DNA of 64,000 bases. Origin: Zantedeschia hybrid cultivar. Lineage: Eukaryota; Streptophyta; Magnoliopsida; Alismatales; Araceae. Within the stretch, counting starts at the first letter, position 1. Every line of letters begins with the position of its first letter. The stretch is taken from contig JARZZO010000002.1 in NCBI GenBank assembly GCA_030544215.1, positions 81,413,150 to 81,477,149 on the forward strand, written 5' to 3'. Shown in pieces: positions 23,399 to 34,830 of the stretch. Made by a program: the position numbers and the translations under genes. A model generated the notes under the pieces. That model was not told where the DNA came from, ran no database searches, and was given only the letters and a program-made list of their open reading frames with translations.

Positions 23399-23863
23399 TA
23401 GTAATGCTTACTGCATTGCGCCCTGTAGTGCAGGATGTGTCCTGCACTGCAGGGCGCAGAGCCGTCCGATCCTAAGGATCGGACAACCATATTGCTCCCC
23501 GTCCAGCAGGGAGCAGTGTTATTTATTTATTTTTTCAATTTTTTGTATTTGTTTGAGACATCTACAAAAATTTGATGGTACGACTGGCTAGTTTGAGTTG
23601 GCCTCAATCCAATTATATATATATTTAAAAAATAAACTTTTTTATACAAAAGTCGAGGTGAATATTAAAAGTATCTTTTTCAAAAAAGATATACAATTGA
23701 GTCGGAGCCGACCTGAGCTAATCGACTACACTGTTGGATTTTTGATCGAACATCTCAAAATAATAAAAAAATATAAATAAAAAATAAAATAGCATTCGGA
23801 TCCTTGCAATTAAACGGCTCTGCACCCTGCAGCACAGGATGCAAGGCGCAGTAAGCATTACCC
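23399..23863. mobile_element. Foldback MITE with long inverted arms
   Basis: The ends TAGTAATGCTTACTGC and GCAGTAAGCATTACCC are inverted repeats, continued inward by CGCC/GGCG and by TGCAGG/CCTGCA blocks. TACTTTCCT (23390-23398) and TACTTTCCC (23864-23872) flank it (8 of 9 bases). The interior shares the AAGTCGAGG..ATCTTTTTCAAAAAAGAT type centre with the elements at 31039 and 52466. No coding capacity. Confidence 0.8.
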
Positions 23864-24223
23864 TACTTTCCCTTGTTGCGGCCCATCTACTCTATCAGCG
23901 TTGTTCCAAGCAAGTAGAAGGAAACGGGGTGTTTCTTTCTGCCATTGGAGGCCACGCCTTCGGAAAGGTGATTCCATGCCTTGGTAGCCCTTAGTAGCTC
24001 TTCTTCCTCCCTCTTTGTTCCCTTATTTGTAGATCTAGTAATGCTATGGACTTATATCTTCAAACTTAAGTTTCATGGGTTTAAATATTATCATCGTTCA
24101 ATCTTGAGATTAGATGGCAGTGAAGAAGCACAACATACCACACTCCCCCACCCTCGAACCATAGTTTTACTATTATTTTTCAGGTTCTGTTTTTTACTTA
24201 CATTTTGGACTGTTCACGATTTA

Positions 24224-24514
24224 AGGCGTGTTTGGATCAGCTTTGGGAGTACTTTTGTACTCTTATCTGCTTGTTTTTGAGAAAAAAATTAATCTTAAAA
24301 ATCACTTGTGTACTATTTTAGCTGTGTGATGATGGCTTCGAGCCGAAAACTTTTAGGTGGAGCTTTCTAAAACTGGGAGAAACTTGGGGGCTTTAGGGTA
24401 GAGCTAAATTTTTGTAACTAACCAAAGTTAGTTATAACCGCTCTCGCCAATTTCTTTTCATGTAAATAATAGAAGTCAACTATAGCTTTCAACTATAATT
24501 TGCCAAACACACCC
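24224..24514. mobile_element. Tourist-like MITE
   Basis: The ends AGGCGTGTTTGG and CCAAACACACCC are inverted repeats, with TTA target duplications at 24221-24223 and 24515-24517. It is related by its ends to the elements at 4701 and 62823, although the interior is diverged. Confidence 0.75.
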
Positions 24515-25114
24515 TTAGTTCGATTTATGGTTCGTTTGGTTTCATGTAAAGTATGCTGCATGAACAAGTTTTTCCTAAAAAATGTAGCGTGATAATTTAT
24601 TTGGTAATCTGAAAAATTCTAGGCAACTCAATATTTAATTTGCTGACTCCCCTTCTCCCGATTTTGTCATCTCTGAGATAAGATCGAATGTGCTTTTTCA
24701 AAATAATTGAAGATATTTTTGTTGGTACCAAATAACAAATTTTATTTTTATTTTTCTTATAAATTTGTTTCTTTCGAAAACTTATTTCATTTCAAATTAG
24801 AATCAAACACATCCTTAATTTTGAGATAATTCTAGAAGACAGAAGTATTCTACAAGACAGATCCGGCCCACTTCAAGTGGTTCTTGGTCAAGTAACACTA
24901 TCGGATATGCACGTGGAGCTTTTGTTATCGGATTCCATCCAAGAGCACCTTTGTCCCCAGCTACTAAACCCAACCCTTTTATAAGCAATTTCAATTAAGA
25001 ACATTTGTTGGGCATACGTTAAACTCCCTCTTAAGAAAACCTGCTTAATCGTCCACCTCTTCTATTGGTTCCGAATTAACAAGGAGGAAGACCATCCACA
25101 ATTTCACATCCTAG

Positions 25115-25721
25115 TAGAGGTGGGCATCATGGAGGTAAGGAGGTAAAAGAGTTAGATTCAGGACGGATCTGAGGTAGATCTACGGTGGTATCAATTAAAT
25201 TAATGATTTAGAAATATTATCCGTTAATTATCCTATAAGCTAATGGCCGATCAGGTAGTCAAAACTTAGTAGACTATAGAATATCCGGTAAATAATATTG
25301 ATGTTATTACATTATCCAATTTAAAACCTAACCGTAAGATATTGAGTGGAGCAAGAGCACCATCCATATAAAATATTATTTCTTTTGTCTTTTTTCAGAT
25401 GTTAGACTATTTTAACATGTCTCCTCATGTGTAGGTGAATTTTTAAGTTTTATCATGTGGTCCACAAAAACGAGATGTATGGTTTGATTCGTAATCATCA
25501 GCTCTGATATTATATATTGATGTTATTAAGTCATCCAACTCAAAATTTTAAGACATTAAGTAGAATATGCACCATCTATTAATGTAGGATTATTCTAACA
25601 AATAAAACACCATATCTATTACCTTATTTATTATGTATATCAAACTAAAAATAGTATCTGTTAACTGATCTGTATGCTATTGGTCGAATAATCAAACTAT
25701 CGGTTTACATTTCCATCCCTA
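25115..25721. mobile_element. hAT-like relic split by a TRIM element
   Basis: TAGAGGTGGGCATC on the left and GTTTACATTTCCATCCCTA on the right are weak inverted ends of the TAGGGGTGG type. The two halves share ATCCGTTAAT/GTTAACTGAT-like motifs in inverted orientation. The TRIM at 25296-25600 lies between them. The 8-bp flanks agree only partly, so the borders are tentative. Confidence 0.45.
25296..25600 (-). mobile_element. TRIM (miniature LTR retrotransposon), copy C
   Basis: Read on the minus strand there is a left LTR (25600-25513), a primer-binding site like ATATCAGAGC (25512-25501, tRNA-iMet type), an internal part with GGACCACATG and a purine-rich stretch, and a right LTR (25417-25296). 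The exact 5-bp target duplication AATAA flanks it (25291-25295 and 25601-25605). It is related to copies at 29024-29351 and 33028-33348. No gag or pol is present, as in TRIMs. Confidence 0.85.
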
Positions 25722-26532
25722 CATAGCCGTGTCAGCCACCAGGACTTGGCAGCACTATGTAGGGGCAAAGGAGACGTCTTTTTCCTTCGGTACTCGTATA
25801 ATATTACTGCCGTTAACAAATCACAAGCTGTCGTGTCGTGGGAACAGCTCGCAAGAAGAAGCAGAAGAAGGAAGGAGAGGCGAAGCCGCGCGGAGAAAAA
25901 GCCGCCACCCGCAGCACCCACAGCGGCCACTGCAGCTGCAGCAGAGGAAGCAGCAGCAGAAGCGAACTGCCCCCTTCGCTACCTCCTCGCGATCTGCTCC
26001 CGCACGCTCTCCACCTTTTCCCTCCCCCCTTCCCCACCACCCCCCCTTTTCCCTCCAATCATTTGTGCAGAAAGGAAGCAGCAGAAAGAGGAGGCAGAAG
26101 AGAAAGAAGAAGAAGAGTAGGAGGAGGAGAAGGTGCTCACGAGCTCTTCTCCGGGCAGCGCCACCGCCAGGTATTGCCGAGTCCTCCCCTCCCGCCAATC
26201 ACCAGAGAGAGCCAAAAATAAAATAAAAAATGATGCCATTTCATTCAAAAACTAAAAGAAGTTGTCATTTTTGAAGGGTTTCCGCCCACAGATCGGCCTT
26301 CCGGCCCCCGGAATTCCCCCTTTGCTATCCCTCTTTTCTCCCCTCAAATCAAATCAGATCCTCCTAGGGGCCCCTCGGAATTTAAAAAAATTCCCGAAAA
26401 ATTGCAAAAAGAGGGAGAAAATTTCACTGGAACAACCAGCAGAGATTAGATTCTTCCTGGGTGGAAACCCTAACCCGATCGTGGTGCTGCGCAGGCTTCG
26501 TTCGAGGGCCCGAAGGTGGGCGGCGGGGCGCG
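25722..26532 (+). promoter_or_regulatory. Promoter and GC-rich 5' leader of the DUF716 gene
   Basis: The sequence switches from AT-rich to a purine/pyrimidine-biased GC-rich stretch (about 25850-26200) typical of a plant 5' UTR. A candidate TATA-like TATAATAT is at 25797-25804. Donor-like CGCCAG|GTATTG near 26170 and acceptor-like CTGCGCAG near 26494 would allow a 5' UTR intron. Several overlapping open frames exist here on both strands but are explained by low stop-codon density in biased sequence. Confidence 0.45.
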
Positions 26533-29500
26533 ATGGGGTCGTTCAAGGGGCACGCGCTGCCGGGGACGCTGTTCCTGGTGGTGGGGCTGTGGCACGTGTG
26601 GAGCGCCATCCGGCGGCACGTCTCCGGGCCTGAGTCCTTCCGGGTGCGGGCGTGGAACCCCGCCGGCGGCGGCGGCGGCCGGCTGGACCGGCTGGAGCTG
26701 TACGTAGTGGTGGGGGGTTCCTTCCTGGACCTCTGCATCGAGCTGCTGTACTCGCCCCACCTCCACATCTTCGTCGACGGCGGCGTCCTCAACCCCGCCC
26801 ACATGAACGACTTCGAGCACGCCGGCATGCTCCTCATGTTCTTCCTCTTCGGCGGCGCCGCCCTCCTCTCCGACTCAACCCGGTGAGTTCTCCACAACCA
26901 CCGCCTCCGGCGTTGACTTCGTATTATGCGGTATTTACCATTTTGCCACTCTCTGGAGGGTTCGCCGCGGTCCAATGAGCCACGTATGTTCTTTGTGACG
27001 GCTTCCGGCGTCGGAGGCGATTTATCTTCCCACCTCTTCATCGGATCTGATGACGGGGATCTCATTAGGGCCCTCGCTTGGGGGTTATTACGATCGCGCC
27101 ATTTCATGATGGACGGTGATGATGGTAATGCCATCCCGAAATGAATGGACCCGCATCGGTGAGGTTCATTTGTGATGCCCAAATCATTGGCCGCCATTTT
27201 TTTTTTAAAAAAAAGAAAAATCATTGGCCGCCCAATCGATGGAGGCTTTCTTCTGATGAAGGGTTGGGATTCGAGGAGTGTGGTTCCCACTTGTTCTTCT
27301 GATGCGGGTGTCAGAGCCTTAATAGGAAAATTAGTAATAAAGGGGCAGCTAAACTTGCACATCAATTTTCATATGTCAAGGAAGGACCACACTTTTGATT
27401 TTAATTTCTGAGAAAGATCAGACTCAACTTTCTTCTATTTTTTATTTCTGGTTTGTTGCTAAGAGAAATCTTACCATAATTGACATCTTTCTTGGGGAAA
27501 GGACTTCCACCTCCTCGCAGTCGGATCATGTGTAGATGTGAATTTTTATTAACAACTGTTTGATAAAAAAAATCGGATAGTGTAAATGTTGACTTCAAGA
27601 GATCCCTTATACATGCCTGTGTGCATGCATGCAGACGTGTATGTATAAAAGAATGTGGATAGATAGACATGCGTGGACGCAAAAGATGCAGGTCATTCTG
27701 CATAGTGGTGACTTGTGTATATGTAGTTGCATGTATAGGGTTGTGCACGATTAGCTTCAGTTCGATTTTGAAAGAAATTTTTCTAAATCGAACCGAATTA
27801 AATTCGCCTCTCGACCTGAACCGAAAAAAATAAGGTTCGATTTGGTTCAAACTAAAGATTTATATTATATTCATGTTAAACGTATTTCTATATATATTTA
27901 AAATTAAATTAAAAATTAAAAATCTATATATTTATACATAAATAAGAATTTAATACTAAAATATAAAAACATTTATAGATATATATGTATATGATAGTAA
28001 AATATTAAAATATTTATATATATAATGTTAATATAATATTTTTTAATTAAAAATCGGGTTATTTGATTTTTCGGTTCAATTCAGTTTCACAGAGTTGTGA
28101 AACCGAACCTAACCTCAAATCGAACCGAACCGAATTGAATCACTCAATTCGGTTCAATTTTTTCAGTTTGAACTGAACTACCACACTCCTAAATATACAC
28201 TTCGTAAATATTAAAACAATAAAGAATAACAAGGGTAGAAAGAGAAGAAAGGGAACGAGGACCATTTAAGTTTACTTACCTCTCTCCGCCTATCTTTCCA
28301 GTCTTCCATGTGGCTTTCGATGTATCTTCTTGTGAAGAGTGGGCTTCAAAAGTCACCCCTGTCATGCTGAAATTCCACAAATTTGCCAATTGTCATCTAT
28401 TGCAACACCCTTACTTTCATGTAAAACTGATGCAAGTCTATTATAACTGAATAAAACTTTGATAATTACATATTTTTTTAGAAGATTTTTAAATAGGTTG
28501 TTTTATGTAGCCTAAAGTATAATCTGTGGTGATAGAATATTATTGGACTATCAGTACGGGTATTAGAAAATATTTTTTAAAAAAACTAGCTCTTTGTAGT
28601 GTGTCCTCTATGGTATATATAAGCCCCTTGGTGAGAGCAGCGCTGTGCTCGAAGTGTACAGACTTCTGGATTCACGGACCTGTTGAGCACATCTAATCTG
28701 CCTTCCTGCCTGATCAAGCGGCTATTGAGTATTGATGAGCCGCATTGTGAAATGCATGTGCAACTATTTCATATATTATGATATTATTATCTTGAGATCA
28801 GATCTTCTAGATCTCATTTTCTGGATCGAAGTGTGTATTCACTCACTAAAGCAGAAGTGAATGGCTTATCTATTCCAAAAAAGTAGATGTGGGACTCACA
28901 TTCACCATGCTTCATGTGAATAGGGACATATCTCGGTCTAGATAATGAGGTTCACAAGATTTCGTATCTTATCCCTCCTTGTGGCTTTGTTTTCCCCTAA
29001 CCATCACCATCCAATGAAGGCTTTATTGAAAAAATCGGGCCGTCCAACTCAAAACCTTACCTTAAGGTTTTGAGTGGAGTAGGCACCCTCTAATAAACAT
29101 ATTTTGATTTTGTCTCTTTTTCAATGTGAGATTATTTTAACACACTCCCTCATGTGCAGGGCAATTTTAAACTATGTCACATGGACCATAAAGATGGGGC
29201 ATGTGGCCCAATTCACAACTATGGGCTCTGATATTATAATAAAGTTTTTGATTCGACCATTCAACTCAAAATCTTAAGACCTTGAGTAAAGTAAACACCA
29301 TTTAATAACTATATTTTAATTGTCTATTTTTAATGTGAAACTATTCTAACATACTTTCCCTTGGATTACACCTAGATATGCTCTTACATGAAATTGGCCA
29401 CAATGCGAACTGATAGTTATTTCAGTTACCATGGTTTGCAGCTAAACCCCTAGTGGATCACCGCAGGTTCCTCCCTTTACCGCAGGAGGTGCTGTGCCTG

Positions 29501-29968
29501 CTGGCCGCCGCCGCGTTCAGCGCCGAGTACCTGCTCTTCTACTTCCACTCAACCACCCACAAGGGCCTGGAGGGTTACTACCACCTCCTCCTCGTCATCG
29601 TCATTGGCGTCTGCGTGGCATCCTCCATAGCTGGGGCGCTGCTCCCCACCAACTTCCCCACCGACCTCTGCAACGGCATTGCCGTCACCCTGCAGGGCCT
29701 CTGGTTCTACCAGACAGCGTTCGTGCTCTATGGCCCCATGATGCCAGAGGGCTGCCGACTCGAGGATGACCAGCTCGTGTGCCGGTCAGCCGGCAGCGAA
29801 GTCCGGGGGGAGCTGCTTGCCAACTTCCAGCTCTTTTCGCTCGTCTTCCTCGTGTTGGTGGCGGTCGTCGGGATGTATGGCGTAGCCGCTACAAAGTATG
29901 GGAATGTGGAGGAGCTTTTGAAGCTGCACGCTGAGGAGTCACAGATTGGAAGTGTAGATGTGGAGTAG
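26533..29968 (+). CDS. DUF716/TMEM45-like seven-helix membrane protein, 283 aa
   Basis: Two exons, 26533-26882 and 29467-29968, joined at a phase-2 GT-AG junction that completes Arg117 (..LLSDSTR|FLPLPQEVL..). The protein has about seven hydrophobic segments, near residues 9-26, 54-73, 95-113, 124-143, 154-177, 183-205 and 236-258. Family hallmarks are visible: the N-terminal GHALPGTLFLVVGLWH with HVW, the NDFEHAGMLLMFFLFG stretch, HSTTHKGLEGYYH between helices, and GLWFYQTAFVLYGP. These match the DUF716/TMEM45 family, whose plant members have been linked to responses to viral infection; the biochemical role is unknown. Length is normal for the family. Exon 1 is strongly GC-rich. A possible upstream in-frame ATG at 26461 is disfavoured, because the family starts at MGSFKGH. 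The 2.6-kb intron holds a MITE and a TRIM. Confidence 0.88.
27735..28191. mobile_element. hAT-like MITE with GAACCGAA-rich arms, in the DUF716 intron
   Basis: TAGGGTTGTGCACGATTAG on the left and CTACCACACTCCTA on the right are weak inverted ends of the TAGGGGTGTGCA type common in plant hAT-derived elements. Inverted GGTTCGATTTGGTTC / GAACCGAACCGAATT motifs fill both arms around an AT-rich centre. The 8-bp target duplication is not clear. Confidence 0.55.
29024..29351 (-). mobile_element. TRIM (miniature LTR retrotransposon), copy B, in the DUF716 intron
   Basis: On the minus strand the first LTR is 29351-29237, starting TGTTAGAATAG. It is followed by TAATATCAGAGC (29236-29225), a mutated tRNA-iMet primer-binding site. 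A short interior ends in CACATGAGGGAG (polypurine tract), and the second LTR is 29142-29024. The layout is the same as copy A. It ends 115 bp before the exon 2 acceptor of the host gene. The target duplication is degraded. Confidence 0.8.
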
Positions 29969-30937
29969 GATTTCGGCATGTCAAGCTGGATTCATGGAAC
30001 ACAGTTCAGTGGGTGGCAATCTTTGGACACCTTGGAGGATCAGGAATGGTTATGAGATTTTCGTGGTGCATGTGGGCATTCATGGTGTGGACAACTGAAG
30101 CATAAAGGAGTCTCGATCTCTGTTGATCGTTGCCTGAGCAGGTATACGGTTTGTCTGAATACACAGGCCAGGATGTGTCTTTTGTAGTATGTACATTACA
30201 GTGTAGGATTACATTTCTTCCTTTTTTAATCTTATTTTGTATTCTTTTTTTTTTTTTGGTTTTCCCTGTTCTTTTTGTTCTTCCTGTTGGCTGAGTCAAT
30301 TATGTTCCCATAGTTGATCAATCTACAGAATGGGATTTTAGCTGATTCATCCAGTTACTTGTTGGCCAGGAATAAGAGAGTATTTTCCAGTCTCCGTTTT
30401 GTTGGAGTTTGGTTCTCTGCCTGCCTTAATGGGGATCTTGGCAGTTTCTAAGAATTGTCATCATTTGGTTTCATTATTCTTATGCTTGGGTTCTCTTCTT
30501 GGAGAGCACTATTTTTTAATTTCATATCAGGGTGGATCAGGTTCCACAGATGGTTGCTCTTTGGTTGTAATGGATAAAAGCTCTTTAAATTTGGACTATG
30601 GAGGTAACATTCCTTTCTTGCTTGATCTTTTTCACGTGCACAGCTTTCCCTTTGCCTTGGGAAGAGTACTGGAAGATCGTTTTTTAAAAATAATTAAATA
30701 AGGGGATTTTTTTTGAGATTTATGGTCACTGATGCTGTTTGGAAATGCTTCAGAGGGTATTAGATTCTTCAAAACGGGCTTTTGGTTAGAATCAAATATG
30801 ATATCATAATTTTATTAGATTAAAAATTTCGAAATCGTTTGGGAGTCAAAGAAGCTGGATTTTGAAGCTATAATATCACACGTATATCCTCAATTCATTT
30901 AATGCAAAGTTAGAGTCTGCAGCACGTTAACGTAGGC
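29969..30937. other. 3' UTR of the DUF716 gene and spacer
   Basis: It contains T-rich runs at 30246-30260 and no recognised gene. Open frames here are short and without family signals. Confidence 0.4.
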
Positions 30938-31549
30938 AATTTGACAAGAGTAATACTTGTTGCAATGCTCTGCATTGCAATTCACGTGGATTGTAATGCA
31001 TACACAACAGTCGTCCAATCCGACTAGCAATTTGATAAGAGTAATACTTGCTCTAATGCTATGTATTGTAATCCAACAATATATGGCATAGCAGCCGTCT
31101 GATTTAGTCGGATGATTATTGTGCAGTCCGTCTAATTTAAAAGGGGAGTTTTTTTTATTTTTTGTTCAGATTTTTTAAATTTTTTTGGAACGTCTGATCA
31201 CAAATCAGATGGTACAGTCGAGTTGCTCGGGTTGGTCTTCATCTGACTGTATATTTTTTTTTTCAAATTTTTTTTTGACACAACCCTCCATTTACGTGTA
31301 AAAGATAATATTTTTTTTTTTTGAAAAAATATACAGTCGGATCAGGACTGATCCGAGCAACTTGACTGTACCAACGTTCCAAAAAACATAAAAAATTCGA
31401 ATAAAAAATTGAAAAAATAAAAAAAATGTCTCCCTAAATCTAGATGGGCTGCACTGTAGTTGTCTGATCCGACTAAATCGGACGGCTTCTGTGCCATGCA
31501 TTGGAATTCACGTGGATTGCAATGTCATGCATTACAGCAAATATTATCC
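30938..31549. mobile_element. Foldback MITE with a duplicated left end
   Basis: The main element is 31039-31549. Its left end GAGTAATACTTGCTCTAATG pairs with the right end GCATTACAGCAAATATTATCC. The flanks ATTTGATAA (31030-31038) and ATATGACAA (31550-31558) match at 7 of 9 bases. A second copy of the left end plus its flank (ATTTGACAA then GAGTAATACTTGTTGCAATG) lies just upstream, at 30939-31029. The centre has long T-runs around ACGTGTAAAAGATAAT. Confidence 0.7.
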
Positions 31550-32098
31550 ATATGACAATATCCTGTGAAATCGTCTCAGGCTTTCTCCAACAGTTCACTT
31601 GGACAATTTTTGGGTTGGGGTGGGGTGTTGGAGACGCCATTGTCTATCTGCAATTTTCTAAAAGTAGATTATTTGAAAATTAGAATACATGCAATCTCAT
31701 TTAGGGAGGTTCTGAAAATAAATAATTTCAAAAGTTGAAATCTGTTCAAAAATTAATTTTCAAACAACATCAGGACTTCTATTGGACTATGCATGATCCT
31801 TGTGTGTGCGAGTGCTCTCCTATGTTTGCTTATGCACCTAGACGTGTAGGATGTGTTTTTCATTTTTGTCTAATATTTTTTAATTGTGTGTGTCTGTTGG
31901 GGGAGGAATATATGGCATTTTTTTGGTAGCTGTGTTAAGATTAATAGCATGGCCAAAAAACAAAAGGTTTTCCTTGACAGGACATTGCGTGAAAACATTC
32001 CCATGGATTGGCTTTTGGATTTTCTTCATATGTACGCACTACACGTTCCATTGGTCCAATTTCTTTAAACGACGCTTAACTGGGGTTGATGTAAAGGC

Positions 32099-32629
32099 GA
32101 AATACTTACTGCATCATTTTGGGGTGCATTAAATTTTTGTGCAATGCACCTCCAACCTAAAAAGGTTATCTTACACCTTCACATGTCCTCCTGCAGTGTA
32201 ATAATTATACTGATGCACCATAACGTCTGGGCACATGGCGCCCCTTGAAAGAAAGGAAATTACTTTTTGTCTTAAATTTTGAGAAACATATTTGCGCTTT
32301 ACAGAATTTGTGCATGCTCTCGAGAGCATGTACAACATCTTTGCATTTTGAAAAATAGTACAAGCTCTGGGGAGCTCATGCTTTCCAAATCTTGTACATG
32401 CTCTTGAGAGCGTGTACATGCTCCTTGAAGTGTGAATATGTTCTCAAAATCATGGACAAAAAGTAAGTCTTTTTCTTTTCAAGGGGCATCCTGTGCACTG
32501 ACAACATGGTGCGTTAGTGTCATTATTGCACTGCACGAGGGCCTGTGGGGGCCCTAGGTGACCTTTTTAAGTTGGAGGTTGTATTCCACGTGGTCATGTT
32601 GCACTCTAAAGTGGAGCAGCAAGTATTTC
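32099..32629. mobile_element. Large foldback element with a palindromic centre
   Basis: The left arm GAAATACTTACTGC.. and right arm ..GCAGCAAGTATTTC are inverted repeats extending inward for about 200 bp. Paired blocks include CACCTCCAAC/GTTGGAGGT, AAAAAGGT/ACCTTTTTAA, CGCCCCTTGAAAG/CTTTTCAAGGGGC and TTACTTTTTGTC/GACAAAAAGTAA. The loop holds three related palindromes, the best being CATGCTCTCGAGAGCATG at 32313-32330. The end motif AATACTTGCTGC ties it to the other foldback MITEs. No target duplication was seen. Confidence 0.7.
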
Positions 32630-33027
32630 TCATTTTTAAGTTCCAAGTTTGCGTGCACAATTGCCTTCTCTGTGCTCACATGTAGGTGGATATTGAATTG
32701 AGGTTTTACCTTTTGAGATCACAGCGGTTATAATGCAATGTCTAAGGATCATTGTAGCAAGTATTTCTCATGTCCCAATATCATATTTGGTCTATGAAAA
32801 GTTTGATAAACCATGGATTGATTACCTCTGGATGGGCTTTTCTTGAAAATCTAGGATCACGTGATTTCATTTTCCTCTTCAAGGCTCCATTACCAGGGAT
32901 GCGACTTAAGATATTATTCCTGAAAGACTGGGATCACATGGTCTGTTGCTTGATCTAAGAGGTCGGACGCTCAAAATAAAATAATAATAAAAAATCCCGT
33001 GACCTACATGTAAACTAAGATATGGAC

Positions 33028-33348
33028 TGTTAGAATAGTCCTATGTTAGTAAAATGACAAAATCAAAAAGTGTTTAATAGATGGTGTTTACTTCACTCAT
33101 TGCCTTAAGGTTTTGAGTTGGATAGCTCAATAACTTCAACATGGTATCAGAGCACATAGTTACGAACCGGGCCGCGCACCCTATATTTGTGGTCTACGTG
33201 ACAGAGTCTAAAATCGGCTTGCATGTGAGGGGGGGTGATAGAATAATCTTATATTGGAAAAAAGACAAAATCAAAAAGTGTTTAATAGATGGTGCCTATT
33301 CCACTCATTACCTAAGGTTTTGAGTTGGATGGCCCAATAACTTCAACA
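33028..33348 (+). mobile_element. TRIM (miniature LTR retrotransposon), copy A
   Basis: The 5' LTR is 33028-33141 (TGTTAGAATAG..CTTCAACA). It is followed at once by TGGTATCAGAGC (33142-33153), the perfect primer-binding match to the initiator Met tRNA 3' end. An interior of about 80 bp ends in the polypurine tract GTGAGGGGGGG, and the 3' LTR is 33236-33348. The LTRs are 114 and 113 bp with scattered differences. Flanks TGGAC and TAGGC match at 3 of 5. Total length is 321 bp with no coding capacity, as defined for TRIM elements. Confidence 0.88.
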
Positions 33349-34021
33349 TAGGCAAAAAGGAACTTTCTGTAAAACAAATATAGTGAGTTCATGCCTAACT
33401 CAAGTTTGCTGTTTATACTGTCTAATTTTTTATTAGATATTTCAATATATATATATATATATAAACAAAAGGAAAAAAGTGCCCAACACGCTAGGGGAAG
33501 AGTGAGTTGCCATCTCATCTCAGCTGGTAGCAGTAGGGCTTGAGGTATTGCAATCCACAGTACAACAAGAGTTTCTCATCTTTCGCTCACACGATTTGCC
33601 ACCTGACTTTAGACTAGGGCTATCAATAGGTTATAGGTTGGGCCAGGCCGGGCTGACCTTCCCTGGCTGGCATCAAAGCCTTCCATTTGAAGGACAGAGT
33701 TTGGTTGATGACTTCACCCTTGTTGCAATGCCTGTTGGCTATTTAGTACAATCACCTTCTGATTGATGGATCAGACAATGTGACACATTTAAGACTTACT
33801 GCACCTTCTCTAAGGTCATGTAGTACACTGTCCGATCTGTTTGATCTAATGAAGATTGTACTATAATGTCCGGAGTATTGCAACAAGTGTTAATTTCATA
33901 TTGGGTTAGGGGAATTTTTTTGGGGGGCCGGGGCACAGGTGGAGAGGGTAAGGAGAAAATAAAGGATTAAACTTTTTAGAAAAAATACTCAATGCTCCAT
34001 TAGGTTATGGAATTCGTGTAT

Positions 34022-34305
34022 ACACGCCACTTTGATTGGAGAATAGGAGAAGAATAAGGAAGAATAAGGGAAGAATAAGCTTAATTTTGCTTTGACAAGC
34101 AGAATGGCTTATACCGGTGCAGAATAGCGTATTCGGAGAATAAGGAGAATAAGCCATCCCACCTTAGACCCAAGAATCACTTATTCTTCTTATTCCATTA
34201 GCGGGCCCCACAAAACTATCAAACCGAAACATCTCTTATTCTGGTATACGCCATTCCGTCAGTGGGCCTCACGTAAAAACTTATTCTGCAAACAAAGTGA
34301 GGCTA
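34022..34305. mobile_element. Dispersed MITE-like repeat, copy 1 (AGAATAAG type)
   Basis: CACTTTGATTGGAGAATA on the left and TATTCTGCAAACAAAGTG on the right (about 34029-34303) are inverted repeats. The interior carries GAATAAG/CTTATTC motifs in both orientations and TTATACCGGTGCA. A second copy lies at 41346-41611. No target duplication was resolved. Confidence 0.6.
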
Positions 34306-34830
34306 AGGGGCTAACTGACTATGGTCACTAGAATATTTTGAGAGTTTAATGATTTTTATTTGGAGTCAAGGGATTTGCTATTCTACGGATATGTTAAGTT
34401 TTTTTTCTTCATTCCACTTTTTGCTAGAAAGTCAAATTGATAATGGAATAATCCATGAAGCATCAAATAATCCTCTCCATTTTGTTTAATTGTCATAAAC
34501 GTGCTAAAATATATCCGGATATATCTGTTTTACATCCGTACATTTAATATATATTGTGAAAATATTCTAAGGTACGTGAGAAGAAGAGAAAAATCTTTCA
34601 AAAAATCATCAAGATAAGATGGTTGGGCTGAGGTGATCGGGCCGGCCAATAAAAGGGCCATGAACAGTTTTTACCATAGTAGGCCGCCCAAGTTGGGCGT
34701 CCTGAACATAGTGGGTCGAGTGGGAGTCCGAGTCCATTATGGGATTTGGTTCGCTATTATATTGAAAGTTACCTTTTTCTAAAGATGCATATAGGCTCTA
34801 TTTTTCAGCCTTTTAAACACATTGTTACAA

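Noticed and set aside
25697..26248. Several long overlapping open frames upstream of the DUF716 gene
   Set aside because: The region is purine/pyrimidine biased and GC-rich, so stops are rare in all frames; composition is low-complexity (runs of Arg, Lys, Ser, Leu), fitting a 5' leader.
26424..27365. 313-codon minus-strand open frame opposite DUF716 exon 1
   Set aside because: Antisense shadow of a GC-rich exon with no recognisable domains, while the plus-strand frame has clear family motifs and spliced continuity.
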